From assembly GCA_028752905.1 (NCBI GenBank), contig JAQNBH010000014.1:18211250-18275249 (forward strand): a stretch of DNA of 64,000 bases. The letters run 5' to 3'. The position numbers and the translations under genes were made by a program. Position 1 is the first letter of the stretch, and every line of letters begins with the position of its first letter. This document shows positions 11,501-23,287 of the stretch, one piece after another. The notes below the pieces were generated by a model. It did no database searches. It had not been told where the DNA came from and saw only the letters and a list, made by a program, of their open reading frames with translations. The DNA is from Cladorhizidae sp. MBARI D1340-BT2. Lineage: Eukaryota; Porifera; Demospongiae; Poecilosclerida; Cladorhizidae.

Positions 11501-14500
11501 TCAAAATCCTTCATCAAAAAAGTGGCTGAGATATACCAGAGCACTACCAGTCGTTGCTCCAATAATTGCTATGATGGAAATGATGAGTATGAATGTAAAA
11601 AGTTCTGCAAGGATGCAGCAACACCCAGCCAAGGTGCAGCACTGGGAAATTTGTCTGGCCCATGGGTAAGCTTCTCTATCCCCGTCAATTAAGATCTGTA
11701 GTGGGAATTGGCAAGAAAACAATAAACAACAATACACACTCAGTAACCACCTACATATAGACCGCTTCTTTAATGGTTGCTATGGCAGTCAGAGACATGA
11801 AACAGTGAAATGACTAAGCAACAGTTTATATAACTCCCCACATTAATATACGTTCCCTAGCTTGTGCACAGAACTACACAAAATAAAACACTCTTGTGTC
11901 TAATCAACTCCATGTCCTGTGGCTACTACAAGTTCAGTTCCAATGCAATAATAAAAAACTCTGACAATGCCAGTAAAATCACAAACATAACATTACAAGC
12001 TGCTGCATGTTTAGTACTGAATTACATGTAGCTACCACTTACACAAATTAGAACCTCTTACTAAACCTTCAACTTGCACAGAATTAAAGCACTTGTCATC
12101 ATTTGCATAACCAACAACTTTTTTGTTTGACTTACAATTAACGATGCAATGTTGGCTGGAATGGCAAAAATAAAGAGGGAGGGGTTACAGAAACTCAGTA
12201 TCAGCAACATAATGGAGCGGATAAATAGATCCAGTTGTAATTCCGGTAGCCGTACCTTCCATATCTACCACCAATCGTGTTCTCCTGAGAAGCAGCATTA
12301 CCTGTTTGCTGATCAAAATATATTAGCATAACTAAGATAGTTATGATCTCAATAATCAACTTGAAATTTAGATACTCGATCTAGAAAGTTGATTATTGAG
12401 AAGGCCATTGTAATTTTGTTATGTCAACTGAGAGTTCAGTGAACATTATCCCTGCATATATTTACAAGTAAAACATTCAAAATCCAAATGTCAATATGGT
12501 ATTGGTCACTCCCACCACATGGTTTATTGGAGTTTGTAGACCTGTAGGGACAAGTTTGAGTAAGCTCCGCACTGATCAAATTACACTCTAGCTTGTGGTA
12601 TCGACCCACTCACTTGTTATTCAGGCATAGAACTACTCTCTAGCCTGTAGCCATAGAGATACTCTTTACTTGGTCATCCAGAAACAGCTAATCAGGCAAA
12701 CTCTAGTTACTTCTGCTTGTAGAGGCTGAAATTAGTTGGCTATCGCACACAGTAATGCACTGCAGCTCAAGGACCATGTTCTGGTGTAGATTACTAGCCA
12801 ACCCCAAACCACCGCGACCCTCACACGAGTACTATGATGTTACAACCAGCTGATGAAACTAAGATGGAGAAACACAAACAGGGCTAGCCAAGAGAAGCAA
12901 GACGAGAAAGACAATAGAGAGAGGAAGAGAAGAAAGAAAAAAGGCAGGAATGAGTAGAGGATCAATGAACCTTGAACCAAGGGAGGTAAGACTGTGGGGT
13001 ATAAGTATTCCACAGTAGTAATGTGTACACATGACAAAAAATTGCAGATATTGTTTAGTCAAACCTTGCCCAGCTAATCACACCCACATGATATAGTACA
13101 CATGTATCATAATACTAGAAATACAGTATCAAGATTCAAGCAAAACACTATGTATGTTTTACAATGACTTTCTCTTTAATTTCCTAACCTACTCGAAATT
13201 TTGTTGCAATGCCACTCACTGAGGCAAGTCGACTAAATTTTTCGTCGTCCATTCACTAACACTTGCATGCTATATACTCAGTCTTTTTTTAAGTACAGTG
13301 ACCTACAGTAGCTTAGAAGAAAGCTACGCAACCAGCGGTGGATCTTGGGAGAGAGTTGGGAGTCAGAAACTCACTTCAGTTACTTAATTGAGCTTTTTCT
13401 ACATGCTTTATTGGTTTGATTTATTGGTTATAATTACTCTTATTTTGATTTGAGGGTGGAGTTCAGATGCTAAGCTGGTAATTAGAAGCTGTCCTTGCAA
13501 GTATCGTATTGCCACTTACCAACTCCCTCAGTGGGACATTGTCTAAAGTGTTGCTGCATGTGAACTATGGTAAGGAGAAAGGGATGCAGGAGTAATACCT
13601 ATCTTCAAAACACTATGCCTACATCTAGACAGACAGACACTCTCATACCTCAGCATAGTTCTAACTACCAAAATTGATCTAGGTTTAACAATTTCTGGAC
13701 ACACAAAGTTCCACTAATAGTATATATATGGATGGGAGTGAGTGGAAAGTTCACGGTATATGGAAGTTGCATGTTATGCTTGCACCCTTCCCTCCTTCCA
13801 TTAATCTCCTCCACTCACTCCATCTTAGTAAATTCTACCTCCATCCATGACTACCTGTTGTATAATAATGGGCTGAGAAGGTGCAGCTGCTGCATGTGCC
13901 ACTGGATAGATTGGATATTGTGCAGGAGTATACTGTGGCTGTAGCACACCAGTGGCAGCTGACCTAGCAGTGTAGGGAGGGGGAAGAAACGGGTGAGTTG
14001 GCGAAACAGGAGCAGATACCTGAAGACGAAAAGGTTGCGTGCGAAGTGCACGGAAAGAGGGATAAGTGTTTCATAAACCCAACCAGAATTACACTTACTG
14101 AACTGTGACTTACCTGTTTGGCATCAGTCCTAGCAGCAACTGGTGTTACTGGGTTGCTAGAGCACATCAAAGCTGCATTTTTAGAAACTTCAGCATGAAT
14201 GCCGGTTACGCTGTCATGACGCTGCTCCAGTTTTTCAAGGCACTCAGAAGCACAGTCATCTTGTGGCAGCACATTTGCTTCTTCTGTCTGAAGAGGCCCT
14301 TCTGTTGACGCATCCTGGTGACTTCTCAGAGATGGAGGAGGAGGAGGATAGAACATGGAGCAGCTCGTGTTCTTCAAGTCTCTGTTATTAAGTGGTATCT
14401 GGTAAGCCATGTCTTGAGGTGTGATGGATGTGCTCATTTCCCAGCCTTGTATAGCAGATAAATTTGGACCTGTTCTACGTCCAATTTCACCAATTTCTGT

Positions 14501-14509
14501 TGACAGCAT
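11501..14509 (-). CDS. Second CD225/dispanin-like protein with long proline-rich N-terminus
   Basis: Four exons, all phase 0: 14114-14509 (ATG at 14509), 13855-14019, 12136-12264, 11501-11695. Donors are GTAAGT after 14114, GTAGTC after 13855 and GTAAGT after 12136; AG precedes each acceptor. The product is about 294 aa. The first two exons are Pro/Tyr-rich with PPPPPS, LPPPY (a WW-domain-binding type motif) and QYTPAQYPIYP. The third exon encodes a first hydrophobic segment (SIMLLILSFCNPSLFIFAIP). The fourth has GDREAYPWARQISQCC, aligning with the CD225 GDY loop, then membrane segment 2 (FILIISIIAIIG). The layout parallels the gene at 256-7855. It is absent from copy 2 through the 9.84-kb deletion. 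Exon 1 start and exon 3 acceptor are the least certain points. Confidence 0.65.
12265..13854. other. Intron of the second CD225-like gene
   Basis: AT-rich sequence with no supported exon. The minus-strand frames at 12840-13062 are low-complexity (FLPFFFLLFLSLLSF) and are not called. Confidence 0.4.
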
Positions 14510-14927
14510 GATTCAGTTTTTGATGTAGGACAACAATTCTTGGATGTTCTTTGGTCTGATAATTATGTCTCTGGTGTGCTTGTCTGCAGAGGTTCTTCCT
14601 TCTCCATGGTGGTTTCTTCTGTTTTAATATGAAAAGCATTCAACTTCAGTGTGCTGCTTCTTGACACAGCTTCTTCATGGGGATATCACCTTTGAGAAAA
14701 ATTAGTAGCGCACTAGCTGGAGAGCTAGATAGAAATTATACAGCTCTTACTTTTAGAGTATCCAGTAGCCATTCTTTGTTGTAGTTAAAATCACGAAGCC
14801 TTGCAGAGAAATGAGTTACCTATAATAATAGGTAAGCGAACAAAGCACTTTTCCCGCGAAAACATTTATAACTTCAGCGGTGATTGGACGTACTATAATT
14901 ATAGTATTAATATTCCGCGTTGCGAAG
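14510..14927. promoter_or_regulatory. Shared 5' region between divergent genes
   Basis: About 420 bp separate the start of the minus-strand CD225-like gene from the plus-strand gene beginning near 14928, which would fit a bidirectional promoter region. No specific element is identified; this rests on gene orientation only. Confidence 0.25.
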
Positions 14928-15629
14928 ATGAACTGGACACTTGCGAGTACGTCACGGAATGGCCGCGACCTGAAACTGTTACTTTATCTGATGAAGAACA
15001 GGCAACACCAGAACCGAAGAGATGCAGATTCCATAGGGAAAAGGATGATGGAGAAAAGTCTAACTCTTTCCTTATGTGTTCCCCATCCTCTGTCAAGGCA
15101 AGCATCCTCCTGGCAAAATGGTGGAAACAGAGGACGCATCCAGTTTGCAACGTCCAACAACCCCAGCACAATTTTATTTCATGTCTCCAGGTAGGAAAGT
15201 CCTTATTGGCTCTTATCCTTGAAATCAGCATGCCCTCCCAATGGAACAGAATTCCAACCCTACAAAAATTTAATTTTTCACCCATTTTCTAGGTTACCGG
15301 AAGCCAAGGAGTTCATTCAATCACGCATATCATATCTGTCCAGTTTGTCTCCCTCTTCCTCTGTCAATTTTTCATAGGCTACTTGTCACCACTTGCTGGG
15401 CAATGACCTCGAGAATACCATGGCAGCCATCAAGTTTGCACATCTAGCAAGGTCAAAACATCCCAAGGATAAGGAGGAGCAAGAGAAAGATGACGAGGAT
15501 GAGAAAGACTTGGAATGGTTGATAGAACTCTTGGATCGACAGAGATCAGTGAAGGAGGCGAAGAAAAGAGGCAGAAAGGAACTGGAGAAGTGGCCGCTAG
15601 TAGAATTGGAAATGCCTCAGTATACTCAA
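14928..15629 (+). CDS. Unrecognised spliced gene
   Basis: Possible exons are 14928-15190 (donor GTAGGA), 15293-15377 (acceptor TTTTCTAG, ends in TAG) and 15378-15629. The last follows a pyrimidine-rich stretch ending CATAG, reads 84 codons and ends before GTCAGT. Exon 3 encodes a charged, probably helical segment (HLARSKHPKDKEEQEKDDED, then KDLEWLIELLDRQRSVKEAK). I recognise no domain. How exon 3 joins the upstream exons is unclear, because the second exon ends in a stop. Two genes or alternative forms are possible. Confidence 0.35.
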
Positions 15630-16268
15630 GTCAGTAAACTACTGCTGTTATTATTTAGCTTGAGAAGAGTGACTGTTATGCCCATCATGGGTAAACTTGA
15701 AGTGGTGTTCTGCCCCTGGTTAGTTAGGCATATAGCTGGTCATGCATAAAAAGTTTCAAATGTAGTGATCTCACAAATTTGTGAGAGTTGGGTCCCAGAA
15801 TTTGGGTACATGTTACTTTAGTATGCACCTGCAATTTTACCTGCAATTTTAACTGCAATTTTAATGTCAAAGGGAACAGAGCTTTTTATATATAAATATT
15901 TAACAGGCGTATATATAGCTCAAGTAGGGACACACCTTTTCCCCCTATTCCTTTTTAAGGCTGATTCAAATGCTAGAGCATTTATGTAATTAAAAATTTA
16001 TCATTTGTGTATAATTTCATATATTGAGTACCACTCACCAACCACTCCCCCATTATTTAAGTATATATGTAGCTACTGTCTAGATGAAACTTCCCCATAA
16101 GCTGAAATGCTTTACACATGCAACGATGCCACAACTAAGAAATGCTTCTTTCTGAATTTGCCACATTTACTAACGTGTGTGCTACATGACAAGAATATGA
16201 ATTAATGTTGCTATGCTGAAAGTTATGCAAGTTGACTGAGATGTACAATTATGCAAAGTGGTCTTTAG
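15630..16268. other. AT-rich stretch, no gene seen
   Basis: AT-rich with short direct repeats of CTGCAATTTTA (about 15830-15865). No open frame with splice support. Confidence 0.4.
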
Positions 16269-16406
16269 GTTGAAAGGCGATCATGTTTGGATCTCGGTTG
16301 CAAGGAATTTCATGATAGATACGTGCTGACCCACACTCCAGTGATCATCACTGATCTAGTGCAGCTCATGACTGCAATGGCATGGACACTTAGCTATGTG
16401 AAGAGA
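16269..16406 (+). CDS. Single exon resembling the start of a JmjC (JMJD8-like) domain
   Basis: The 46-codon phase-0 exon is bounded by CTTTAG at the left and GTAAGT at 16407. It encodes VERRSCLDLGCKEFHDRYVL then THTPVIITDLV, the pattern ER-x-L-x-F-x2-RY-x4-PVII-x2-L found at the N-terminus of JmjC-type proteins such as JMJD8. I could not identify neighbouring exons before the satellite starts at 17202. It may be part of a gene that continues with unrecognised exons, or a stranded relic. Confidence 0.45.
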
Positions 16407-17201
16407 GTAAGTCAGCCTACAGTAACATCCATGAACACTCGTGACAAATGAATACTCGTGACCAATGAATGTGCATGGGCTTCACTTCCTTGAACTATAT
16501 GTATATATATAGTCACTCAGGTGGGAGAGGGATTACAGTGTAGTCCAGTAGAATATGGTATGGGTGGTTTACCAGTCCTTTTGACTATAGCATATATATA
16601 TATATGAGGACGGGTTCATGCAATTTGTATCCAAAAAATAAATAGTCCTCATTTTACCTAGACATATATATGGCTTGTTTGCCACCCCCCCCCCCCCCCC
16701 TCCCTTCATGGATTACTTGGTATTGGTTATGAGGGCAGGATCATTTATATCCTAAATATGTTATATAGGTAGCCTTTATTTTACCTACTACTTCACACAA
16801 TGTATAAATGACTCCTCAATGATCAACTAAGTAGCTGTGGCTCAGTATAGAACCAGGAGAGTCATTTGTAAACAGTTGGGTGAAGGAACAAACTCTTCAG
16901 GTAATTAACTATATCACATAATTGCTCTTTCATATATAGTTAGCGAGATACTTTACTTCGAAAGCGTTTCAGCTCTGGCATATATGAAATGAAAGCTAGA
17001 GATCATCCATTGAAAGTTATATTTGAAGTATCATAGAGAAAGTCATTACATTCCACTACATCAGTTGTTCGTGGGAGCATCGAGTGGGTGTAGCTTGAGG
17101 ATGCTGGAGAATGCAAAGTCGGTGCATTCATAGATTTTCTTGAGCTGGAAGCTGAGGGTAAGTTGAAGGTGTGTGTGTGGGGGGGAGGGGGGGGGGTGTA
17201 T
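16407..17201. other. Non-coding stretch with microsatellites
   Basis: Contains TA repeats, a poly-C run near 16685-16700 and a G-rich run at 17173-17197. No supported exon. Confidence 0.4.
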
Positions 17202-20200
17202 GCAGCTCATGGAAGAACCTTCGCACTTAACTGCCAAGATTCAAGGAGCAGCACGTGGAAGAACCTTCACTTTTAACTGCCCAGCATCAAGGAGCAGCAC
17301 ATGGAAGAACCTTTACTTTTAACTGCCCAGCATCAAGGAGCAGCACATGGAAAAACCTTCATTCTTAACTACCCAGCATCAAGGAGCAGCACATGGAAGA
17401 ATCTTCACTCTTAACCGCCCAGCATCAAGGAGTAGGACATGGAAGAAACTTAACACTTAACCACCCAGCATCAAGGAGCAGCACATGGAAGAACCTTCAC
17501 GCTTAACTGCCCAGAATCAAGGAGTAGCACATGGAACCTTCACTCTTAACCTCCCAGCATCAAGGAGTAGACATGGAATAACCGTCACACTTAACCACCC
17601 AGCATCAAAGAGTAGCACAGGGAAGAACCTTTACTCTTAACCGCCTAGCATCAAGTAGCAGCACAACGCAGAACTTTCACACTTAACCACCCAGCATCAA
17701 CAAGTAGCACATGGAAGAACCTTCACAATTAACCGACCAGCATCAAGGAGTTGCACATGGAAGAACCTTCACTCTTAACGACCCAGCATCAAGGAGCAGC
17801 ACATGGAATAAACTTCACTCTTAACCGCCCAGCATCAAGGAGCAGCACATGGACATTCACACTTAACCGCCCAGCATCATGGAGTAGCACATGGAAGAAC
17901 CTTCACCATTACCCACCTAGCATCAAAGGGCAGCACATAGAAGAACCTTTATTCTTTATGCTGGGAGGTTAAGAGTGAAGGTTATTCAATCTGCTTATTC
18001 CATCTTCTGCTCCTTGATGCTGGGCAGTTAAGAATAAAGGTTCTTCCATGTGCTACTCCTTGATACTGGGCGGTTAAGAGTGAAGGTTCTCCCATGTGCT
18101 ACTCCGTGATGCTGGGCGGTTAAGAGTGAAGGTTCTTCCATGTACTGCTCTTTGATTCTGGGTAGTTAAGAGTAAAGAAAGTTAAAAGTGAAGGTTCTTC
18201 CCATGTGCTGCTGGGCAGTTAAACGAGAAGGTTCTTCAATGTGCTGCTCTTTTATGCTGGGCGGTTAAGAGTTAAGGTTATTCCATCTGCTGCTCCTTGA
18301 TGCTGGGCAGGTAAGAATAAAGCTTCTTCCATGTGCTGTTCCTTGATTCTGGGCGGTTAAGAGTGAAGGTTCTTCCATGTTCTCCTCCTTGATGCGTGGC
18401 GGTTAAGAGTGAAGGTTCTTCCATGTGCTGCTCCTGAATAACCTTCACTCTTAACCGCCCAGCATAGGAGCAGCACATGGAAGAACCTTCACTCTTAACC
18501 ACCCAGCATCAAGGAGCAGCACATGGAAGAATCTACACTCTTAACATCCCAACATCAAGGAATAGGACATGGAAGAAACTTAACACTTAACCACCCAGCA
18601 TCAATGAGCAGCACATGGAAGAACCTTCACTTTTAACCGGCAAGTACCAAGGAGCAGCAAATGGAACAACCTTCACACTTAACCGCTCATCATTAAGGAG
18701 TAGCACATGGAAGAACCTTAACTCTTAACCACCCAGCATCATGGAGCAGCACACGGAAGAACCTTTACTCTTAACCGCCCAGCATAAAGGAGCCGCACAT
18801 GGAAGAACATTCCACTTAACTGCCCAGCATCAAGGATAGCACATGGAAGAACCTTAACACTTAAACGCCCAGCATGAAGCAGCACTTGGAAGAACTTTTA
18901 TTCTCAACCGCTCAGCATAAAGGAGCAGCTCATGGAAGAACCTTCCCACTTAACTGCCCAGATTCAACGAGCAGCACATGGAAGAACCTTTACTTTTAAC
19001 TGCCCAGGAGCAGCACATGGAAGAACCTTCACTCTTAACCGCCCAGCATCAAGGAGCAGCACATGGAAGAACCTTCACTCTTAACAGCTCAGCATCCAGG
19101 AGGAGCACATGGCAGAACCTTCACTCTTAACCAACCAGCATCATGGAGAAGGACATGGAAGAACCTTCACTCTTAACCGCCCAGCATCAAGAAGCAGCAC
19201 ATGGAAGAATCTTTACTTTTAACCACCTCGCATCATGATTAGCACAAGGAAAAACATAAACCACCCAGAATCAAGGAGAACCACATGGAAGAACCTTTAC
19301 TCTTAACCGCCCAGCATCAAGGAGCAGCACATGGAAGAACCTTCACTCTTAACCGCCAAGCATCAAGGAGCAGCTCATGGAAGAACCTTCACTCTTAACC
19401 GCCCAGCATCAAGGAGCAGCACATGGAAGAACCTTCACTCTTAACCGCCCAGGATCAAGAAGCAGTATATGGAAGAACCTTCAATTTTAATAGCCCAGTA
19501 TCAAGGAGCAGCACATAGAAGAACCTTCACGCTTAACTGCCCAGAATAAAGGAGTAGCACATGGAACCTTCACTCTTAACCGCCCAGAATCAATGAGTAG
19601 CACATGGAAGAACCTTGACTCTTAACCACCCAGCATCAAAGAGCAACACAGTGAAGAACCTTTACTCTTAACCTCCTAGCATCAAGTAGCAGCACAACGA
19701 AGAACCTTCACACTTAACCGCCCATCATCAAGGAGCAGCACATGGAAGAACCTTCACTCTTAACCACCCAGCATCAAGGAGTAGCACATGGAAGAACCTT
19801 TACTCTTAACCACCAAGCATCAAGGAACAGCACAAGAACCATTACTCTTAACCACCCAGTATCAAAGAGCAGCACATGGAAGAACCTTTATTCTTAACCG
19901 CCCAGCATAAAGGAGCAGCTCATGTACTTAACCACCCAGATTCAGGGAGCAGAACATGGAAGAACCTTAATCTTAACCCCACAGGATCATGGAGCAGCAC
20001 AAGGAAGAACCTTTATTCTTAACCGCCCAGCATCAAGGAGCAGCAAATGGAAGAACCTTTGCACATAATGGCCCAGATTCAAGGAGCAGCACACGGAAGA
20101 ACCTTCACTCTTAATCACCCAGCATCATGGAACAGCACATGGAAGAACCTTTCTTAACCGCCCAGCATCAACGAGCAGAACAAGGAAGCACTTTCGCAAT

Positions 20201-20943
20201 TAACAGCCCAGATTAAAGGAGCAGCACATGGAGAACCTTCACTCTTAACTGCCCAGCATCAAGGAATAGCACATGGAAGAACCTTCACACTTAACCGCCT
20301 AGCATCAAGGAGCAGCACATGGAAGAACCTTCACTCTTAACCACCCAGAATCAAGGAGTAGCACATGGAAGGACCATCACTCTTAACCACCGAACATCAA
20401 GGTGCAGCAGATGGAAGTTACCTTCACTCTTAACTGCCCAACACCAAGGAGCTGCACATGGAAGAACCTTCACACTTAACCACCCAGCACCAAGGAGCAG
20501 CACAATAATCACCCAGCATCAAGGAACAGCACATGGGAGAACCTTCACTCTTAACCGCCCAGCATCAAGGAGTAGCACAAGTAAGACCTTTCACTCTTAA
20601 CCAAGGAGCAGCACATGGAGGAACCTTTATTCTTAACCTCCCAGCATCAAGGAGCAGAACATGGAAGAACCTTCGCACATAACCGCCCAGATTCAAGTAG
20701 CAGCACATGGAGAACCTTCACTCTTAACCGCCCAGCATCAAGGAGTAGCACATGGAAGAACCTTCACACTTAACCGCCCAGCATTAAGGAGCAGTACGTG
20801 GAAGAGCCTTCACTCTTAACCACCCAGCATCATGGAGCAGCACATGGAAGGACCTTTATTCTTAACCGCCCAACATCAAGGAGCAGATTATGGAAGAACC
20901 TTCACTCTTAACCACACAGCATCAAGCAGCAGCACATGGAAGA
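17202..20943 (+). repeat. 46-bp satellite array A1
   Basis: Tandem units of about 46 bp: CACATGGAAGAACCTTCACT, then CTTAACCGCCCAGCATCAAG, then GAGCAG. Units vary by substitutions and short indels. About 81 units by length. A block at about 17957-18435 is in reverse orientation. The array ends at the E2A insertion. Open frames here, such as MEEPSLLTTQHQGAAHGRTF-type peptides, are repeat artefacts because 46 is not a multiple of 3. Confidence 0.95.
17957..18435 (-). repeat. Inverted block within the satellite
   Basis: About ten units read as the reverse complement (GGTTCTTCCATGTGCTGCTC, TTGATGCTGGGCGGTTAAGA), between plus-oriented units on both sides. Both junctions are abrupt. Confidence 0.9.
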
Positions 20944-21140
20944 TAGTGGACATTGGTCTAGTAGATCGCTATGTATGTATTCTCTTGTATAGGTAGACCC
21001 CTTACCCATTATACGTATTCATACATGTACGCATGAGCGCAGACACACACTATGCTCAGTTGATGCACACATTGTCAAAGACAGGTTCTGATTCATATCC
21101 AGTGTGATCTTTGACAAAGGCGTAGCTGCGCTATCATCTA
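20944..21140 (+). repeat. 5' LTR of E2A
   Basis: 197 bp, from TAGTGGACATTGG to CATCTA. Contains at 21042-21071 the segment complementary to the primer site, and further on CAAAGACAGG and GACAAAGGCG. Confidence 0.9.
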
Positions 21141-21170
21141 TGTGTGCATCAACTCGGCATAGTGTGTGTC
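21141..21170 (+). promoter_or_regulatory. Putative self-primer binding site of E2A
   Basis: Begins immediately after the LTR with TGTGTGCATCAACT. Its 30 bases are the reverse complement of LTR bases 21042-21071 at 28 of 30 positions, with two adjacent mismatches in the middle and 14 perfect pairs on each side. The primer 3' end would pair with base 21141, so extension would copy the LTR, as minus-strand strong-stop synthesis needs. The pairing is seen in the sequence; its use as primer is inference from Tf1/sushi elements. Confidence 0.75.
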
Positions 21171-21255
21171 CTTAGACTATTGTGGCATCGTTTGCAACAC
21201 TGTGGAGGATCCCTAAGGAAACTATAATAGGCGACCCCATTTAACGCCCACCAAG

Positions 21256-21843
21256 ATGGAAGCGGTCAGATGCCCCTTCCCTGGATGTACCTACAGCACC
21301 CCGGCTGATCTGGATCTGGCAGTAACAGCAGTCGTCCTGTCCACCCATGCTATGGGACACAGACGAGCGACCAAGGCTAAACCTGCGCCCGTGAAGAGAC
21401 CGGAGATGACATCGGGAGGGACCACGGAGAATTGGACATATTTTCTGACTAGGTGGAAGGCCTACGCTGGGGCAGTACAGCTCACAGAACAAGACATCGC
21501 GGTGCAACTCCTCGAGTGCTGTGATAGTAAACTGAGACGTGACATCACTCGAAATGCAGTCGACACGGTCAAACTGGAGGACATGAGCGAGAGGGACCTA
21601 CTGGGAGCGATGAGAGCCCTAGCGGTGAAGGAGGAAAACCCCAAGATGGCCAGGGTGGTTCTGAGCCGGATGGTTCAGGACAGGGGTGAACCAATGAGGG
21701 CTTTCGCGGCCAGACTCCGAGGCCAGGCCAAGGTATGCTGTTTCACTAAGAAATGTACTAACTGCGAGGCCATCTCCATTCAAGGTGAGGAGAGGGTGGC
21801 GGATCAGTTATGTATTGGGTTAGCTGATGGAGAAATCCATTAA
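21256..21843 (+). pseudogene. Gag of E2A, N-terminal part
   Basis: ATG at 21256. Starts with a C-x4-C-x19-H-x3-H zinc-finger-like motif (CPFPGC...HAMGH, residues 6-35), then Gag-like helices (WTYFLTRWKAYAGAVQLTEQ; LSRMVQDRGEPMRAFAARLR). The E3 Gag is homologous throughout. The frame stops early at 21841-21843 because 11 bp present in E2B are deleted near 21838. After that the Gag frame continues at 21844-22333. Confidence 0.85.
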
Positions 21844-22333
21844 ACACCCAGACCAGAACATGGGGGTGGAAGAGACCATTAGATTTGTGGAGGTGAGGGC
21901 AGCTGGTAAAAGGTCGGCAGTATCAATGACCACGCCCACCTCCACTAGCGCCATCGATGATGATGAGGGTACGGAGGTGGTGAGCAGCACGTATAGGCGC
22001 CAGCAGCGACGCCCCCCTCACGACCGAGGCTGGGACCAGGCAAGGCCATGCCCACCCGATAACATGCTCCACCCCCCAACCACACACCCCACCGAGAACC
22101 CGGCTACCCCAACCAGAGAACGACACCAACTAGGGGACAGAGCCTGCCCCCTCAATGCGCCACCAGAAACACACCCATCAAGCGATGTGTGTGTAACTTC
22201 TGTGGCCTTCCAGGTCACGGAGAACAGGAACGAACAGCTCACAGGCGCATACATTGGCCAGCCTTCAGAACCACCTGCCCCTCCTGCGGACGGCAGAATC
22301 ATACAGCCCAGATGTGCTGGCAAGGATCCATAG
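21844..22333 (+). pseudogene. Gag C-terminal part of E2A, shifted frame
   Basis: The frame resumes with HPDQNMGVEETIRFVEVRAA and runs through a basic, proline-rich region to a stop after 22333. It is joined to the N-terminal part only if the 11-bp deletion is accounted for. It overlaps the start of the zinc-knuckle frame, which is offset by -1. Confidence 0.75.
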
Positions 22334-23184
22334 AACAAGAGAGCGCCATCTACGAACAGGTAGACACAATGGTTGAGGGGACCCTCGATCACCAGCAGTG
22401 GAACCCAGACACCCGTCGCTGGACCCAGGAGAAGTCCCAACCACAGCCCCACGTTGATGTCATCGTCTCTGCACGCTCGGAGGACTTCCGCCACCATGGC
22501 CATTCCCTGAGAATCGAGAAGTTAGGCATCACAGCCTGCGCTATGGCAGATACTGGCTGCCAGAGTTTCCTGGCTGGCCCACAACTCATGACTAAGCTCC
22601 GGTTGACAGCAGATGACCTCATCCCTGTCAATCTAGTCATGTACTCTGCAAGTGGCAACAACCTGCCTATCTTAGGAGCCGCCATTCTGAGAATCAAGGC
22701 CAACATCACCGGCCTCGAGTCCAGGCAGATGGTATACTTTTCAGGCATTGCAAACAAGCTATACCTGAGTCTGGCTACCTGCGTCGACCTGCGGCTGCTC
22801 CCCAGGGACTTCCCTCACAGCACGCCTATGCTACCTCTGGGAAACAACAAGGCTGGGAAGACGGGGCGGGGAGCCCAAACCGGACCAACACAACACTCCT
22901 ACCATGCAGACCTGCAGACCAGAACGCCCCTGCAGACCAGAACCACCACGCCCGGCGTGGTTGCGACCACGCCACCCAGACCTCTCAAGGCGACGTCATT
23001 ACCTCCACCTCATGTGAGTCCACAAACCCTCTCTAAGATTTGCTCATGCCCCACTAGAGCACAAGCCCCACCCCGACCTACAAGCCTACCATTCCCGGCG
23101 ACTGAGGCCAACTGGAACTACACCTCAGGGACCTGTACAAGGCGAGCAGCTTTAACACCTGTGAGCACCAGCCGTTACCAATGA
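22189..23184 (+). pseudogene. Nucleocapsid zinc knuckles and aspartic protease of E2A
   Basis: Starts with CNFCGLPGHG and a second, canonical knuckle CPSCGRQNHTAQMC (C-x2-C-x4-H-x4-C). The protease has ADTGCQSFLAGPQL (DTG active-site triad) and SASGNNLPILGAA. The frame is -1 relative to Gag. Toward its end it slips out of register with the RT linker: relative to E3 about 10 nt are missing near 23110, so the last roughly 20 residues are out of frame. The same lesion is present in E2B. Confidence 0.8.
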
Positions 23185-23287
23185 TGTCCGGCCCACCACT
23201 CCGGCTCAACATTGACCCACACGCTGTCCCTAAACCCTGCCACACCCCCATTGCCATCCCCATCCACTGGCAGGAGGAAGTGAAGGC

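Noticed and set aside
9207..19047. Insertion of 9.84 kb into copy 1 instead of deletion from copy 2
   Set aside because: The left breakpoint lies inside the RNase H coding region, which is continuous in copy 1 and cut in copy 2, so deletion is simpler.
20319..20600. Open frames in satellite (also at 17751, 27575, 27833, 45572, 46023, 62855)
   Set aside because: They are translations of the 46-bp repeat, whose length is not a multiple of three. They have no start context, domain or splice support.
17202..20943. CRISPR-like array
   Set aside because: Units are continuous 46-bp tandem copies without unique spacers, and the context is eukaryotic.
21141..21158. Ordinary tRNA primer binding site after the E2 LTR
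   Set aside because: It does not begin with TGG as sites for CCA-ended tRNAs do, and it matches the element's own LTR instead. I could not compare it with host tRNAs.
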